In this document: positions 35,272 to 45,201 of the stretch, in pieces
Numbering within the stretch: position 1 is the stretch's first letter
Layout of the letters: each line of letters begins with the position of its first letter
DNA from: Azospirillum cavernae
GTDB taxonomy: Bacteria; Pseudomonadota; Alphaproteobacteria; Azospirillales; Azospirillaceae
Assembly (NCBI RefSeq): GCF_003590795.1
Contig: NZ_QYUL01000001.1
Coordinates: 1,629,001 to 1,693,000, forward strand
DNA: 64,000 nt
Direction of reading: 5' to 3'
Translations under genes and position numbers: made by a program
Notes under the pieces: model-generated
The model's input: only the letters and a program-made list of their open reading frames with translations
Told to the model about the DNA's origin: nothing
Databases searched by the model: none

Positions 35272-35721
35272 ATGATGATCCGTCTTTGCACGTCCGTCTT
35301 GACCCTGGCCGCCATTGGCGGCGCGGCGCTGGCGTTGAGCGGGGGGACGACCCCGGCTTTCGCGCAGACCATGTCGGCGGCCGCACAACCGGAATGGACC
35401 GAGCAGGCCAACCAGCGCCCGACCAAGCCGGGGGACGAGGCTCTGACGGCGGGCACACTGTCCATCCGCACGGCGACCACCATGCCGGGCACCGTCAGCG
35501 TCTATGTCCGCAACGGCTACCCCTTCGCCATCGTGCTGACGCGGGTGGACGCGGTGGAGTGCATGAACATCGTCACCACCGATTGCGGTCTGATCGGTCA
35601 GGATCTTCCCGTCGCCTCGGGCGCCGAAATGCTGGTCCGCACGCTGCGGCAGGCCGATCCAGCCAAGACCTACGGCGTCACCCCGACCTTCACATGGCGG
35701 CCCGCCGTCGCCTCGAAGTAA
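35272..35721 (+). CDS. Small exported protein of unknown function
   Basis: 149 residues with a clear signal peptide (MMIRLCTSVLTLAAIGGAALAL...) and a probable cleavage after AFA (PAFA-QT). The mature ~120 residues are soluble with two cysteines (ECMNIVTTDCGL) that could form a disulfide. AAGGAGAAAC precedes ATG 35272 and decides the start; a GC-rich GGCGC-TTCG-GCGCC hairpin sits just before the ribosome binding site. No family recognised; periplasmic location inferred. Confidence 0.7.
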   Translation: MMIRLCTSVLTLAAIGGAALALSGGTTPAFAQTMSAAAQPEWTEQANQRPTKPGDEALTAGTLSIRTATTMPGTVSVYVRNGYPFAIVLTRVDAVECMNIVTTDCGLIGQDLPVASGAEMLVRTLRQADPAKTYGVTPTFTWRPAVASK

Positions 35722-35837
35722 CCACGGCGCTTGACTTCACCCGCCCGCCGGGCTGAATGCCAGAACACCGACGCCGCGCCGTTCCGGGATCCCCCGTCGC
35801 GACGGGCGGCGTCGGGTCCACACCGGCGGTTTCCGCG

Positions 35838-36110
35838 ATGCTGTCCTTGCCCAAACTTCTTCTTCTCGTGATCGTCGTCGCGCTGGTCTGGTTCGGCTGG
35901 CGCTGGGTCGCCCGCGTCCAGACCATTGGCCGCGCCCGCACGGAGGCGCGCCGAAACGGCGCCGCCGCCCCGACCGGCTCCCCCTTCACCCCCCGCGCCG
36001 CCAGCCCGACCGACGCGGAGGATATGGAAAAATGCCCGGAATGCGGCGCTTACGTCGCCCCGCGCTCCGCCGTGTCCTGCGGACGATCCGCCTGCCCCTA
36101 CGGTCGTTGA
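35838..36110 (+). CDS. PP0621-like small membrane protein with C-terminal zinc-ribbon-like motif
   Basis: 90 residues: one N-terminal helix (LLLLVIVVALVWFGWRWV), a basic linker (RARTEARRNG), and a C-terminal cysteine motif (MEKCPECGAYV...SCGRSACPYGR). The helix-plus-Cys-pair layout resembles the PP0621 family, whose function is unknown. ATG 35838 removes an unlikely Pro/Arg-rich upstream extension. It lies just upstream of glyQ on the same strand. Confidence 0.65.
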   Translation: MLSLPKLLLLVIVVALVWFGWRWVARVQTIGRARTEARRNGAAAPTGSPFTPRAASPTDAEDMEKCPECGAYVAPRSAVSCGRSACPYGR

Positions 36111-36208
36111 GCGCCGCGCCGCGTCCTGCGGATTCGGGTCCGGCTTGATTCCGCCGTCGCGCCCGCCTATCTTGCGGCGCTTTCAACCTTCTTTTTTGTG
36201 GACCGTCC

Positions 36209-37090
36209 ATGGCCTCCCAGAGCGGGACTTCCGCCGACAGTCGCGGCCTGTCGTTTCAGGCTCTGATCCTCAAGCTTCACCAGTTTTGGTCGGAGCAGGG
36301 CTGCGTCATTCTCCAGCCCTACGACATGGAGGTGGGGGCCGGCACCTTCCACCCGGCGACGACGCTGCGCGCGCTCGGCCCCGATCCGTGGAAGGCGGCC
36401 TATGTCCAGCCGTCGCGTCGGCCCAAGGATGGCCGCTATGGCGAGAATCCCAACCGGCTTCAGCATTATTACCAGTATCAGGTGATTATGAAGCCGTCGC
36501 CCGCCGACCCGCAGGCGCTGTATCTGGACAGCCTGCGCGCCATCGGCATCGACCCGTCGCTGCACGACATCCGTTTCGTCGAGGATGATTGGGAAAGCCC
36601 GACGCTCGGCGCCTGGGGCCTGGGCTGGGAAGTCTGGTGCGATGGCATGGAGGTCACGCAATACACCTATTTCCAGCAGGTCGGCGGCATCGAATGCGAC
36701 CCCGTCGCGGTCGAGCTGACCTATGGGCTGGAGCGTCTGGCCATGTATGTCCAGGGCGTGGAGAACGTCTATGACCTGGATTTCAATGGGCAGGGCGTGA
36801 AGTACGGCGACGTTTTCAAGCGCGCCGAAATCGAATACTCGAAGCACAATTTCGAGTACGCCAACACCGACATGCTGCTTCAGCATTTCAAGGACGCCGA
36901 GGCCGAGTGTCAGGCGCTGGTCGGCCAGAATTTGGCCCTGCCCGCCTATGACCAATGCATCAAGGCGTCCCATCTGTTCAACCTGCTGGACGCGCGCGGC
37001 GTCATCAGCGTGGTGGAGCGCGCCGCCTACATCGGCCGCGTCCGCACGCTGGCCAAGGCCTGCTGCGAAGTCTGGACGGGGGCCAAGTAA
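36209..37090 (+). CDS. glyQ: Glycine--tRNA ligase alpha subunit
   Basis: 293 residues. Class II signature parts: [40 protein letters not shown] at the N-terminus, [36 protein letters not shown] (motif 2 region) and [17 protein letters not shown] (motif 3 region). With GlyS it forms the alpha2beta2 enzyme that charges tRNA-Gly. Its TAA is directly followed by the glyS ATG with no gap, so the subunits are translationally coupled. Confidence 0.98.
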   Translation: MASQSGTSADSRGLSFQALILKLHQFWSEQGCVILQPYDMEVGAGTFHPATTLRALGPDPWKAAYVQPSRRPKDGRYGENPNRLQHYYQYQVIMKPSPADPQALYLDSLRAIGIDPSLHDIRFVEDDWESPTLGAWGLGWEVWCDGMEVTQYTYFQQVGGIECDPVAVELTYGLERLAMYVQGVENVYDLDFNGQGVKYGDVFKRAEIEYSKHNFEYANTDMLLQHFKDAEAECQALVGQNLALPAYDQCIKASHLFNLLDARGVISVVERAAYIGRVRTLAKACCEVWTGAK

Positions 37091-39178
37091 ATGACCGAAT
37101 TTCTGCTCGAATTCTTCTCCGAAGAAATCCCCGCCCGCATGCAGGCGCGGGCCGCCGACGATCTGAAGCGCCTCGTCACCGACGCGCTGACCGCCAACGG
37201 CCTGAGCTTCACCGCCGCCGCCGCCCATTCCACCCCGCGCCGTCTGGCGTTGGTGGTCGATGGCCTGCCCGACCGCACCGCCGACGTGCGCGAGGAAAAG
37301 AAGGGGCCGCGCGTCGGTTCGCCCGAACAGGCGGTCGTCGGCTTCCTGAAATCCGCCGGGTTGGCCAGCCTCGACCAGTGCGAGCAGCGCGACACCGGGA
37401 AGGGTGTGTTCTATTTCGCCGTCACCGAAAAGGCTGGCCGCGCCACCGCCGAGGTGTTGGCCGAGATCATCCCGACCGTGATGGCCGCCCTGCCCTGGCC
37501 GAAATCCATGCGTTGGGGCACCGGCACGGTGCGCTGGGTCCGTCCGCTGCACTCGATCATCGCCCTGTTTGGCGGCAAAATCCTGGACGGCGGTTTCGAG
37601 ATTGGTGGAACGCAGCCGCGCGTCGTCTTTGGAAACAGCACGCGCGGCCATCGTTTCCTCGCCCCCGACGCCTTCACGGTGGACAGCTTCGCCGACTATC
37701 AGGCGAAGCTGCTGGCCGCCAAGGTCGTGCTGGACCGCGACGCCCGCAAGGCCAAGATCAAGGCCGACGCCGAGGCGCTGGCCGCCCGCGAAGGTCTGAC
37801 CCTGTCGCCGGACGAGGCGCTGTTGGACGAGGTCGCCGGGCTGGTCGAATGGCCGGTCACGCTGATCGGCTCCATCGACGAAAGCTTCATGGACGTGCCG
37901 TCGGAGGTGCTCATCACCTCGATGCGGACGCACCAGAAATATTTCGCGGCGCTGGATGCGGCGGGCAAGATGGCCCCGCGCTTCATCGTCGTCGCCAACA
38001 CCGAAACGGTGGATGGCGGCAAGGCCATCGTCGCCGGAAACGAGCGCGTGCTGCGCGCCCGCCTGTCCGACGCCAAATTCTTCTGGGACCAGGACCGCAA
38101 GACCAAGCTGGAAGCCCGCGTCCCGGCGCTGGAAAAAATCACCTTCCACGCCAAGCTCGGCACGGTGGCCGAGAAGGTCACGCGCGTCCAGTTGCTGGCC
38201 GCCGAAATCGCCCGGACCATCGGTGCCGACGTGGACGCCGCCAGCCGCGCCGCCTTGCTTTGCAAAGCCGATCTGGTGACGGAAGTCGTCGGCGAGTTCC
38301 CCGAAGTTCAGGGGATCATGGGCCGCTATTACGCGCTGGGCCAGGGCGAGAGCGCCGAGGTGGCCGACGCCATCGCCGCCCATTACAAGCCGCTCGGCCC
38401 GTCCGACAACTGCCCGACCGCCCCAGTCTCCGTCGCCGTGGCGCTGGCCGACAAGATCGACACGCTGGTCGGCTTCTTCGCCATCGACGACAAGCCGACG
38501 GGGTCCAAGGACCCCTACGCGCTGCGCCGCGCCGCGCTGGGCGTGATCCGGCTGGTTCTGGAGAATGGCTTGCGCCTGCCGCTGTCGGCGGTGTTCACCG
38601 CCGCGCACGGCGCTTACACCGTCGGCGGTTTCGCCGCGTCGAACAGCGTCAGCGGCGACCTCATCGCCTTCTTCGCCGACCGCCTGAAGGTGGTGTTGCG
38701 CGAGCAGGGCGTGCGGCATGATCTGGTGGACGCCGTGTTCGCTCTGGGCGGCGGCGACGATCTGGTGCGGCTGCTGGCGCGGGTCAAGGCGTTGCAGGCC
38801 TTCGTCGGTTCCGACGAGGGGGCGAATCTGTTGGCCGCCTACAAGCGCGCCTCCAACATCGTCCGCATCGAAGAGAAGAAGGACGGCGCGTCGTTCGACC
38901 AGCCGGTCGAGGCCGCCCGTCTCGATCTCGCCGAAGAACAGGCGCTGTTCGCCGCCCTGAACGCCGCGTCGGCGACCGCCGCCCCGCTGCTGGCGGCGGA
39001 GGATTTCACCGGCGCCATGGCGGCGCTCGCCAACCTGCGCGGCCCGGTGGATGATTTCTTCACCAAGGTGACGGTCAACGCCGACGATTCGGGTCTGCGC
39101 GCCAACCGCCTGCGCCTGCTGACGCAAATCCGCGCGACGTTGAACGCGGTGGCCGATTTCTCGAAGATCGAAGGCTGA
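37091..39178 (+). CDS. glyS: Glycine--tRNA ligase beta subunit
   Basis: 695 residues, the usual length. Features: N-terminal [14 protein letters not shown], the tRNA-binding B3/B4-like region, and [19 protein letters not shown], then an HD-like domain and the C-terminal anticodon-binding DALR-type helical bundle ([27 protein letters not shown]). It provides tRNA recognition for the alpha2beta2 glycyl-tRNA synthetase. It starts immediately after glyQ and ends before a perfect 15-bp hairpin. Confidence 0.98.
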   Translation: MTEFLLEFFSEEIPARMQARAADDLKRLVTDALTANGLSFTAAAAHSTPRRLALVVDGLPDRTADVREEKKGPRVGSPEQAVVGFLKSAGLASLDQCEQRDTGKGVFYFAVTEKAGRATAEVLAEIIPTVMAALPWPKSMRWGTGTVRWVRPLHSIIALFGGKILDGGFEIGGTQPRVVFGNSTRGHRFLAPDAFTVDSFADYQAKLLAAKVVLDRDARKAKIKADAEALAAREGLTLSPDEALLDEVAGLVEWPVTLIGSIDESFMDVPSEVLITSMRTHQKYFAALDAAGKMAPRFIVVANTETVDGGKAIVAGNERVLRARLSDAKFFWDQDRKTKLEARVPALEKITFHAKLGTVAEKVTRVQLLAAEIARTIGADVDAASRAALLCKADLVTEVVGEFPEVQGIMGRYYALGQGESAEVADAIAAHYKPLGPSDNCPTAPVSVAVALADKIDTLVGFFAIDDKPTGSKDPYALRRAALGVIRLVLENGLRLPLSAVFTAAHGAYTVGGFAASNSVSGDLIAFFADRLKVVLREQGVRHDLVDAVFALGGGDDLVRLLARVKALQAFVGSDEGANLLAAYKRASNIVRIEEKKDGASFDQPVEAARLDLAEEQALFAALNAASATAAPLLAAEDFTGAMAALANLRGPVDDFFTKVTVNADDSGLRANRLRLLTQIRATLNAVADFSKIEG

Positions 39179-39185
39179 CGTCCCG

Positions 39186-39219
39186 CATCGACCTAGGGGC
39201 GGCAGCCCCTAGGTCGATG
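39186..39219. terminator. Perfect hairpin after glyS
   Basis: CATCGACCTAGGGGC (39186-39200) pairs perfectly with GCCCCTAGGTCGATG (39205-39219) around GGCA. It separates the convergent glyS and sulfatase genes. There is no strong T-run, but position fits a bidirectional terminator. Confidence 0.65.
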
Positions 39220-39249
39220 AAATCACGCCGCTTTATTCCGCTCAGACCC

Positions 39250-41292
39250 TTAGGCCGGGACGGCCGGTTGAACGTCCAGCCCCGCCCGCCGCTCCACATC
39301 CACCAGCAGGGCGGCGAGGCGGTCGGCTTCGGCCTGAACCGCCGCCGCGTCGTACCAGTTGGGCAGATTCTCCAGGTCGGCGCGCGCCGTCGGGGCTTGC
39401 CCGATCACCTGCACGAGGTTGGTTTCCTCGTTCGGATCCCGGTTCAGATCATACATCTCCCATTCCAGCAGAAGCGGGTTCGACGGGTCGAAATAGCGGG
39501 CCAGCTTGGCGTTGTCGGCGCGCACGCACCGGATGTGGTTGGGCTGGCGCACCGGGCCGGGGGACAGTTCCGGCACCTCCTTGACGTTGAAGGCGCCGGT
39601 GCGGACGGCCTCGACGGTCTGGCAGTACACCTCATACGCGCCATAATAGTCGGGCTGGGTGATCCGCCCCTTGTCGGCTGGCTGCGTCACCTCGTCGTCG
39701 GTCATGAACAGCACGCCTTCGCGCGGCTGACCGTTGGGGTACGTCACCGGCGTGCCGGGGGTCTTCAGCACCGGGGTCAGGTCGACGCCGGGCAACGGCG
39801 CCATGGTGTGGCGCTTGGCCAGTTCGGCCTCCGCCTTGTCCAGAGCCTTCCGACCGACGCCGGTCAGGCCCAGAACGGTGGGCACGAGGTCGGCGTGGCT
39901 GGTCACGGCATCCACATGCCGCAGCGTGGTCCCGTCGCCGCCCATCGAGGCCGGGAACCGGACGACCATCGGCACATGCACGGCCTCCTCATAGGCGACG
40001 TGCCACTTCTCCAGCATCATGTTGTGGGCCGCCCCCAGCTCGCCATGGTCGGCCACGAAGAGCACGATGGTGTTCTCGGCCTGCCCGGAATCCTCCAGGG
40101 CCTGGAGCACGCGGTTGATCTGGGGATCGACCTGGGAATGCAGCCAGGCATAGAATTGCAGGAGCTGGATGCTGTACCCCTCCGGATCCTCGGAGAGCTG
40201 GAACGGAATGGTGAATTTCAGGGCCAACGCCACCGCAGCTTCCCAGTCGGCGGTCCCGGCCACGTTCCCGGCGGCGCTGACGGCGCCGTGGCTCGCCTTG
40301 GCGGACAGGGCCAGCCCGATCTTGTAGGCGGCGTCGAACTGGCATGACGGCTTGGTCGACAGATCCTCATTCCAGGTGGGAATCTGGCCAGCGCAATCCT
40401 GCGGGAATCCCTGCGGGTTGAGCGGCATCGACATGGTGCCCCCGGTCGGCGGGAGCGACGACTGCCCCTGAAGGGGCACGTCGAGCGGGCCGAACACCGA
40501 CTGGGTCTTTGCCGTGCTTCCATCGGTCGGCGGCAGGGCCTGGGAAATCACCGTGGGATATGTGGCGATGTCGTGGGGGTTGGTGAAGGACACCACCGCG
40601 AACCACGGGCGCTGGGCGGCGTCAGTCGCGGGGGTGTTGGGGCCGGGCCGGGCCTCGTCCGCCGAAACCCCGTAATTGTAGGGCAGCGCCAGCCCACGGC
40701 GGTGCAGGAACAGGCAAGCGTTGTCGGCGAAACCGGCGTCGCGGTAGATGCCCAGATTGTTGATGGCCGCCCCATGGGGTTCGGGATAGGACAGCTCCCA
40801 ATCGGAAAAGCCATAACGGATCAGCGAATGGCCCGCCGGGTTGCTGACATGCCATTTGCCGAAATAATGGGAGGAATAGCCGATGGCCTGCATCCAATGA
40901 CCCAGGGTGGGATGGCCGTCGGCCTCCAACCACGGGAATTGGGCCGCGTTTCCATCCTTGAACATGCCGTCGGTCTGGGTCACGCCGGTGCGGTTGCCGT
41001 ACTGGCCGGTGAACATCACCGCACGGCTGGGGGTGCAGGCGCTGGACGCGATGGTGTGGTTGTGCAGCGCCACCGCGTTCCTGCGCAACCGGGTCAGGCC
41101 GGGAAAGAAGCGGGCGTATTCGTTCTCGCCCACATCCGCCTCGCCCCGGAATCCCAGGATCCGCTTCAGCGGTTCCGCCAGTCCGCCATTGGGACCATAG
41201 GAAAAGCGCGGATAGCGGTATTGATCGACGGAGATCAGCAGAATGTTGGGCTGCGCGCCGTTGCTCTGCGGTCGGTTGGTGTTTTCAGTCAT
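39250..41292 (-). CDS. Sulfatase-family hydrolase (Cys-type formylglycine site)
   Basis: 680 residues. Alkaline-phosphatase-like fold: N-terminal metal-binding NILLISVDQYRYP, the sulfatase signature SSACTPSRAVMFTGQ whose cysteine becomes formylglycine, GKWHVSNPAGH, and FVADHGELGAAHNMMLEKWHVAYEEAVHVPMVVRFP carrying the second metal Asp-His pair. A long insertion (about 240-360) lies between these halves. There is no signal peptide, so a cytoplasmic location is suggested unless another route is used. Substrate (aryl sulfate, choline sulfate, phosphonate ester) cannot be told. No formylglycine-generating enzyme or anSME is adjacent. ATG 41292 has AAGGA upstream and is preferred over ATG 41319. 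Confidence 0.9.
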   Translation of the reverse strand: MTENTNRPQSNGAQPNILLISVDQYRYPRFSYGPNGGLAEPLKRILGFRGEADVGENEYARFFPGLTRLRRNAVALHNHTIASSACTPSRAVMFTGQYGNRTGVTQTDGMFKDGNAAQFPWLEADGHPTLGHWMQAIGYSSHYFGKWHVSNPAGHSLIRYGFSDWELSYPEPHGAAINNLGIYRDAGFADNACLFLHRRGLALPYNYGVSADEARPGPNTPATDAAQRPWFAVVSFTNPHDIATYPTVISQALPPTDGSTAKTQSVFGPLDVPLQGQSSLPPTGGTMSMPLNPQGFPQDCAGQIPTWNEDLSTKPSCQFDAAYKIGLALSAKASHGAVSAAGNVAGTADWEAAVALALKFTIPFQLSEDPEGYSIQLLQFYAWLHSQVDPQINRVLQALEDSGQAENTIVLFVADHGELGAAHNMMLEKWHVAYEEAVHVPMVVRFPASMGGDGTTLRHVDAVTSHADLVPTVLGLTGVGRKALDKAEAELAKRHTMAPLPGVDLTPVLKTPGTPVTYPNGQPREGVLFMTDDEVTQPADKGRITQPDYYGAYEVYCQTVEAVRTGAFNVKEVPELSPGPVRQPNHIRCVRADNAKLARYFDPSNPLLLEWEMYDLNRDPNEETNLVQVIGQAPTARADLENLPNWYDAAAVQAEADRLAALLVDVERRAGLDVQPAVPA

Positions 41293-41796
41293 GACAATAT
41301 TATCCTTCGCGATCCACATCGGGGAAGAGCGACGTCAATGGGTAATCGGCCTTCGGAAAAGGAATGAATTTCCGTTGCGGAAGGTGTCCTGTGACTGCTT
41401 CTCTCCGCTCACCATGAAAGGATAATTTGATAATATTCAGTGCGTCAAATGATACTGTCGTTAAATCTCAATCAATCATCGAAAATCAATGCCATTACTA
41501 TGTATGTATTTTCATTCTAAGAATTTGATGGTCGTCGGCTCTCACTGTTTCAGCGCCGAAATTGGCTTTTGTCGAGCGTGCCGCTTCCAAATCCTTGGGG
41601 GAGCCTTCTTCAGCATCCGGGATGGCGGTTCCCTGCGTCAAAATCGCCGTGCCATGGACACCGGAGCGGCAACCTGCCCGAGGAGCGAATGGCGAGCAGC
41701 GTCGCCCCTGGACAGAGAGCGATGAAACCTATGCGGAGTTCGCAGGGGTCAAGGGAAAGCTTTCCCTACCGAGTCCGCAAAGGCTCACTCAAGCGT
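41293..41796. other. Intergenic region upstream of the sulfatase
   Basis: 504 bases. 41400-41540 is strikingly A/T-rich for this genome and likely includes the sulfatase promoter region. The remainder (41560-41790) is GC-rich with open frames that lack ribosome binding sites and recognisable families. No RNA gene or mobile element was recognised. Confidence 0.5.
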
Positions 41797-42414
41797 TCAT
41801 CCCGCCCGCGACCGCGCCAGCCGCAAATCATCGTGGAACACCGGGACCTCCGGCCAGTTGCCCCGCATCAGATAGCTGGGGTGGAAGGTCGGGACCACCT
41901 CGACCCCATCAAGAACACCGTCCAGCAGACGGCAGGGCAGCGGCGTTCCGCGCAGGCTGAGAATGCCGTTCCGCCCGGTCAAGGCCCAGGTCGGCGTGCG
42001 CCCGACCGCGATGATGACTCGTGGCGCGAAAGCGGCCAGCGCGTCGCGCAAATGCACGATCTCCCCGGCGTAGTCGGCCAGCAGGCGATCCGAGGTTCCG
42101 AACACCCCCCACCGCTCATCCAACGCCCGCCCCTCACGCTTGGCGCGGGCGCGGGAGGCGAAGAAATGGCCGACCTTGTTGCCGGGCGGCTGGCGGCGGA
42201 AGACGTTGGCGACCAGACACTCGCCCCGCGCGATCCCCGCCGCCGCCAACCCCTCGTCCAGCATCCGCCCGCTGCGCCCGACGAAGGGCATGCCCAACCG
42301 CGCCTCTTCCGCGCCGGGGGCCTCGCCGACGATGGCGACGCGGGGGCCGTCCACGTGTCGGGTCGGAAACTGGTAATCGGCGAAAGGCAGGTCTTGCAAA
42401 GCGGGGTTGGTCAT
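41797..42414 (-). CDS. Uracil-DNA glycosylase superfamily protein
   Basis: 205 residues. Motif 1 is VGEAPGAEEARLGMPFVGRSGRMLDEGL, the family 4/5-like active-site loop; LVANVFRRQPPGNK follows, and motif 2 is TFHPSYLMR near the C-terminus. The iron-sulfur cysteines of classical family-4 enzymes are not evident (only two scattered Cys), so this is a non-canonical member. Role: removal of uracil or related damage from DNA, inferred from motifs. ATG 42414 removes a 25-residue low-complexity extension. Confidence 0.82.
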   Translation of the reverse strand: MTNPALQDLPFADYQFPTRHVDGPRVAIVGEAPGAEEARLGMPFVGRSGRMLDEGLAAAGIARGECLVANVFRRQPPGNKVGHFFASRARAKREGRALDERWGVFGTSDRLLADYAGEIVHLRDALAAFAPRVIIAVGRTPTWALTGRNGILSLRGTPLPCRLLDGVLDGVEVVPTFHPSYLMRGNWPEVPVFHDDLRLARSRAG

Positions 42415-42549
42415 CGGTGGTCCGGCGGAAAGAACGGAGCGGAACGGAACAGGTCGGGCGGGCTTGCCGAGGGGGCGCGGCGTCCCCACTCTTCAGAACC
42501 GTCTGTCTACCCCACTCCGCCCCGAGCCGCCACCACAGGAGCGCTCCCC

Positions 42550-42921
42550 ATGACCACGCAAGAATCCGATCTGGCCGCCCAACGCTGCGAACCCTGCCGG
42601 GGCGGCGTTCCGGCGCTGGACCGCGACGCCGCCGAAGCCCTGTTGCCGCGCGTGCCGGGCTGGAGCCTGAAGAGCAGCCCCGACCGCGTCGAGCGGGAGT
42701 TCCGCTTCCCCGACTTCGCCCAGGCGCAGAGCTTCGCCGTCCAGGTCGGCGGCGTCTGCGAAGCGGAGGGCCATCACGCCGACCTCCGTTACGGCTGGGG
42801 CTATTGCGGCGTGTCCTTTTGGTCGCACAAGATCAACGGCCTGCACGAGAACGACTTCATCATGGCGGCGAAGGTCAACGCGCTGGCGGGAGAGGTCGAC
42901 GCCGGATTGCCCCCTCCCTAA
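42550..42921 (+). CDS. phhB: Pterin-4a-carbinolamine dehydratase
   Basis: 123 residues with the family pattern: a front with CEPCRGGVPALDRDAAEALLPRVPGW, REFRFPDFAQAQSFAVQV, the catalytic EGHHADLRYGWG region and HKINGLHENDFIMAAKVNAL. It regenerates dihydropterin from 4a-hydroxytetrahydropterin during aromatic hydroxylation. No phhA is adjacent. The last codons and stop lie within a REP-like element, so the C-terminal LPPP is repeat-derived. Confidence 0.95.
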   Translation: MTTQESDLAAQRCEPCRGGVPALDRDAAEALLPRVPGWSLKSSPDRVEREFRFPDFAQAQSFAVQVGGVCEAEGHHADLRYGWGYCGVSFWSHKINGLHENDFIMAAKVNALAGEVDAGLPPP

Positions 42922-43016
42922 CCCTCCCCCGCTGACGCGGGAGAGGGGACTGCCGCTGAGCGCTGACAAAGGTCCGGCCCCCTCTCCCGCGCAGCGGGGG
43001 AGGGATGGGGAGGGGG
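42910..43016. repeat. REP-like palindromic element pair
   Basis: Two inverted units (42910-42950 and 42978-43016) share the CCCTCCCTAACCCTCCCCCGC / GCGGGAGAGGGG consensus of the pair at 12731-12831. The first unit overlaps the phhB stop codon; the second ends just before the convergent epimerase gene. Confidence 0.75.
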
Positions 43017-43043
43017 AAAACCCCGACGCAGCAACGCGTCTCC

Positions 43044-44051
43044 CTACCCCCACAGCTCCGGCGCCGGGGGCTGCACAACGGCCCCGTTATAACTCAGACC
43101 CGGCGCGCGATCCTCGGCCAGCAGCAACGGGCCGTCGAGATCGACATAGCGGGCGCCCTGCCCGACCAGCATCGCCGGGGCCATGGCGAGCGACGTCGCG
43201 ACCATGCAGCCGACCATCACGTCAAAGCCCAGCGCGTCCGCCGCCCGGCGCATCGCCAACGCCTCCGTCAGCCCGCCGGTCTTGTCCAGCTTGATGTTGA
43301 CCACTTGGTACAGCCCCCTCAGCCCTTCCAGCGACTCAACGCCGTGGCAGGATTCGTCCGCGCCCAGCGGCACCGGACAGCGCACGCCGCGCAGCGCCTC
43401 GTCCTGCCCGGCGGGAAGCGGCTGTTCGATCATCTCCACCCCCAGCGCGGCCAGCGCCGGGCCGAACTGGTGGAGTTGCTCCAGCGTCCAGCCCTCGTTG
43501 GCGTCCACCACCAGCCGCGCCGCCGGGGCCGCCGCCCGCACCGCCGCCACCCGTTCCAGATCGCCCGCGCCGGTCAGCTTCATCTTGAACAGGGGATGGC
43601 GCGCCGCCCGCTCGCGCGCCGCCGCCGCCATCGCCGCCGGTTCATCGACGCTCAGCGTGTAGCAGGTGGTCAGCGGGCCGGGCGCAACGGCCAACCCCGC
43701 CGCCCGCCAGACCGGCGCGCCCGATTGTTTGGCCTCCAGATCCCACAGGGCGCAATCCAGCGCGTTGCGCGCCGCCCCCGGCGGCAAGGCGGCGGCCAGC
43801 CCGGCGCGGTCCATCCCCAAGGCCACGGCCTCGGCCAGTCCCTCCAGCGCCGAAATCACCCCCTCGACGCTCTCGCCGTAACGGGCGTAGGGCACGCACT
43901 CGCCCCAGCCGCGATGGGGGCCGTCCGTCACCTCGGCCACCACCACGGCGGCCTCGGTCTTGGCCCCGCGTGAAATCCGAAAGGCGCCGCGAATCAGAAA
44001 GCGTTCGCAACGAACCGTCAAACGGCGCACGGAGGAAACAGGGGTGGGCAT
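43044..44051 (-). CDS. Enolase-superfamily dipeptide epimerase (L-Ala-D/L-Glu epimerase-like)
   Basis: 335 residues, muconate lactonizing subgroup. Capping domain FRISRGAKTEAAVVVAEV...GWGECVPYARYGES is followed by the barrel with catalytic lysine pair FKMKLTG, metal ligands in VVDANEGW, IEQPLPAGQ and GADES, and the second catalytic lysine in VNIKLDKTGG. These are the residues expected for 1,1-proton-transfer dipeptide epimerases that recycle murein peptides. Exact specificity is inferred. ATG 44051 was chosen over a long upstream extension. Confidence 0.88.
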   Translation of the reverse strand: MPTPVSSVRRLTVRCERFLIRGAFRISRGAKTEAAVVVAEVTDGPHRGWGECVPYARYGESVEGVISALEGLAEAVALGMDRAGLAAALPPGAARNALDCALWDLEAKQSGAPVWRAAGLAVAPGPLTTCYTLSVDEPAAMAAAARERAARHPLFKMKLTGAGDLERVAAVRAAAPAARLVVDANEGWTLEQLHQFGPALAALGVEMIEQPLPAGQDEALRGVRCPVPLGADESCHGVESLEGLRGLYQVVNIKLDKTGGLTEALAMRRAADALGFDVMVGCMVATSLAMAPAMLVGQGARYVDLDGPLLLAEDRAPGLSYNGAVVQPPAPELWG

Positions 44052-44142
44052 GAGACGACGCTCCAGGCCAAAACGCGACAGGGGCCGGGAGTGTATCCCG
44101 GCCCCTGTCGATGATCGACCCATCCGTGAGCCGGAAAGCGCG

Positions 44143-45201
44143 TCACCGCTCCTGAACGATGACCCCGTACCAGCCCAACCCCTTGTAAGTCTCATAGCCC
44201 GGCGTCAGGGCGTAACCAAGAACCCGGTTGCCGTCCACATAATGGCCCATCACCCCGCCGCCCCGGCGCAGGGGCAGGCTTTCCGTCAGGATGCCGCGCC
44301 CGTCCGAGGAGGCGATCACCCGATGGCGGGCGTCGAGCAGCAGGCAGCGCGAGCGTTCCCGCTCATGCTCCTCCAACCGCACGCCTTGAACCACGGCGGC
44401 GGCCTGCGGCTCCCAATCAAAGAAGATGCCGAGCACGCCGAGAACCTCGCCGTTCGCCTCGCCGTCGCGACGGATGGCGGTGGCGTAGGTGGCGACGACG
44501 CGGTCGTCCAGCGAGCCGTTGCGGGCGACGTCGCCGACGATGAACTCCCCGCCGTTGCTGGTCGCCATCGCCTGGCGGAACCACGCCTCGTTGGCGACGT
44601 TGGCGCCGCGCGCCTGCCGGTAACGGTCGGGGCGGCCGTTGGCGATGACCTCGCCGTTCCGGTCGGCGATCCACAGATCCAGATACACCGTGTAGGATTC
44701 AAGGATCACGCCCAGCCGGTGCGCGGCGTGGCGGCGCGCGTCCTCCGTCGGGTCGGCGGCGCAATCGACAACGGCGCTGTCGGTCGCCCACCAACGGACG
44801 TCGCAGGAGCGTTCGTACAGATTGCGGTCGATGATCTCGATCATGTTCAAAGACAGGTCGGCCAGCCGCTTGCCGTGCATCTCCTGCACCATGGCGCTGC
44901 CGGTGGTGGTCAGATGATCGACGCGGGCGACGATCTCCGAGCGCAATTCCTTGGTGATGCTGTTGACCTGGGTCGAGATCTCCGAGACCTCGTTCGCCAC
45001 CACGGCGAAGCCGCGCCCGGCGTCGCCCGCCCGCGCCGCCTCGATCAGCGCGTTCATCGCCAGCATTTTGGTGCGGCGGGTGATGTCCTCGATCAGCGTC
45101 ACTTTCTTCGACGCCACATCCAGCACGCCGCGTGACAGCTCGAACAGATCGGTGCCCGCCATGCTCATTTTTTCGTCCCCCGCCATGACCGTCTCGTTCA
45201 T
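44143..45201 (-). CDS. Soluble receptor with truncated MCP signalling segment followed by Cache-like domain
   Basis: 352 residues with no membrane helix. The N-terminal ~110 residues contain an MCP hairpin-like core ([41 protein letters not shown]), then a helical spacer. The C-terminal ~220 residues look like a dCache/Cache fold (VYLDLWIADRNGEVIANGRPDRYRQARGANVANEAWFRQAM, GEFIVGDVAR, VLGVLGIFFDWEPQA, GYALTPGYETYKGLGWYGVIVQ). This reverses the normal sensor-then-signalling order and places a usually periplasmic sensor in the cytoplasm. It probably inserts into receptor arrays as an accessory sensor; that is inference. Confidence 0.82.
   Translation of the reverse strand: MNETVMAGDEKMSMAGTDLFELSRGVLDVASKKVTLIEDITRRTKMLAMNALIEAARAGDAGRGFAVVANEVSEISTQVNSITKELRSEIVARVDHLTTTGSAMVQEMHGKRLADLSLNMIEIIDRNLYERSCDVRWWATDSAVVDCAADPTEDARRHAAHRLGVILESYTVYLDLWIADRNGEVIANGRPDRYRQARGANVANEAWFRQAMATSNGGEFIVGDVARNGSLDDRVVATYATAIRRDGEANGEVLGVLGIFFDWEPQAAAVVQGVRLEEHERERSRCLLLDARHRVIASSDGRGILTESLPLRRGGGVMGHYVDGNRVLGYALTPGYETYKGLGWYGVIVQER

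Noticed and set aside
41569..42549. N-terminal extension of the pterin dehydratase frame
   Set aside because: Long upstream frame is low-complexity shadow of the opposite-strand uracil-DNA glycosylase; family proteins start near 42550.
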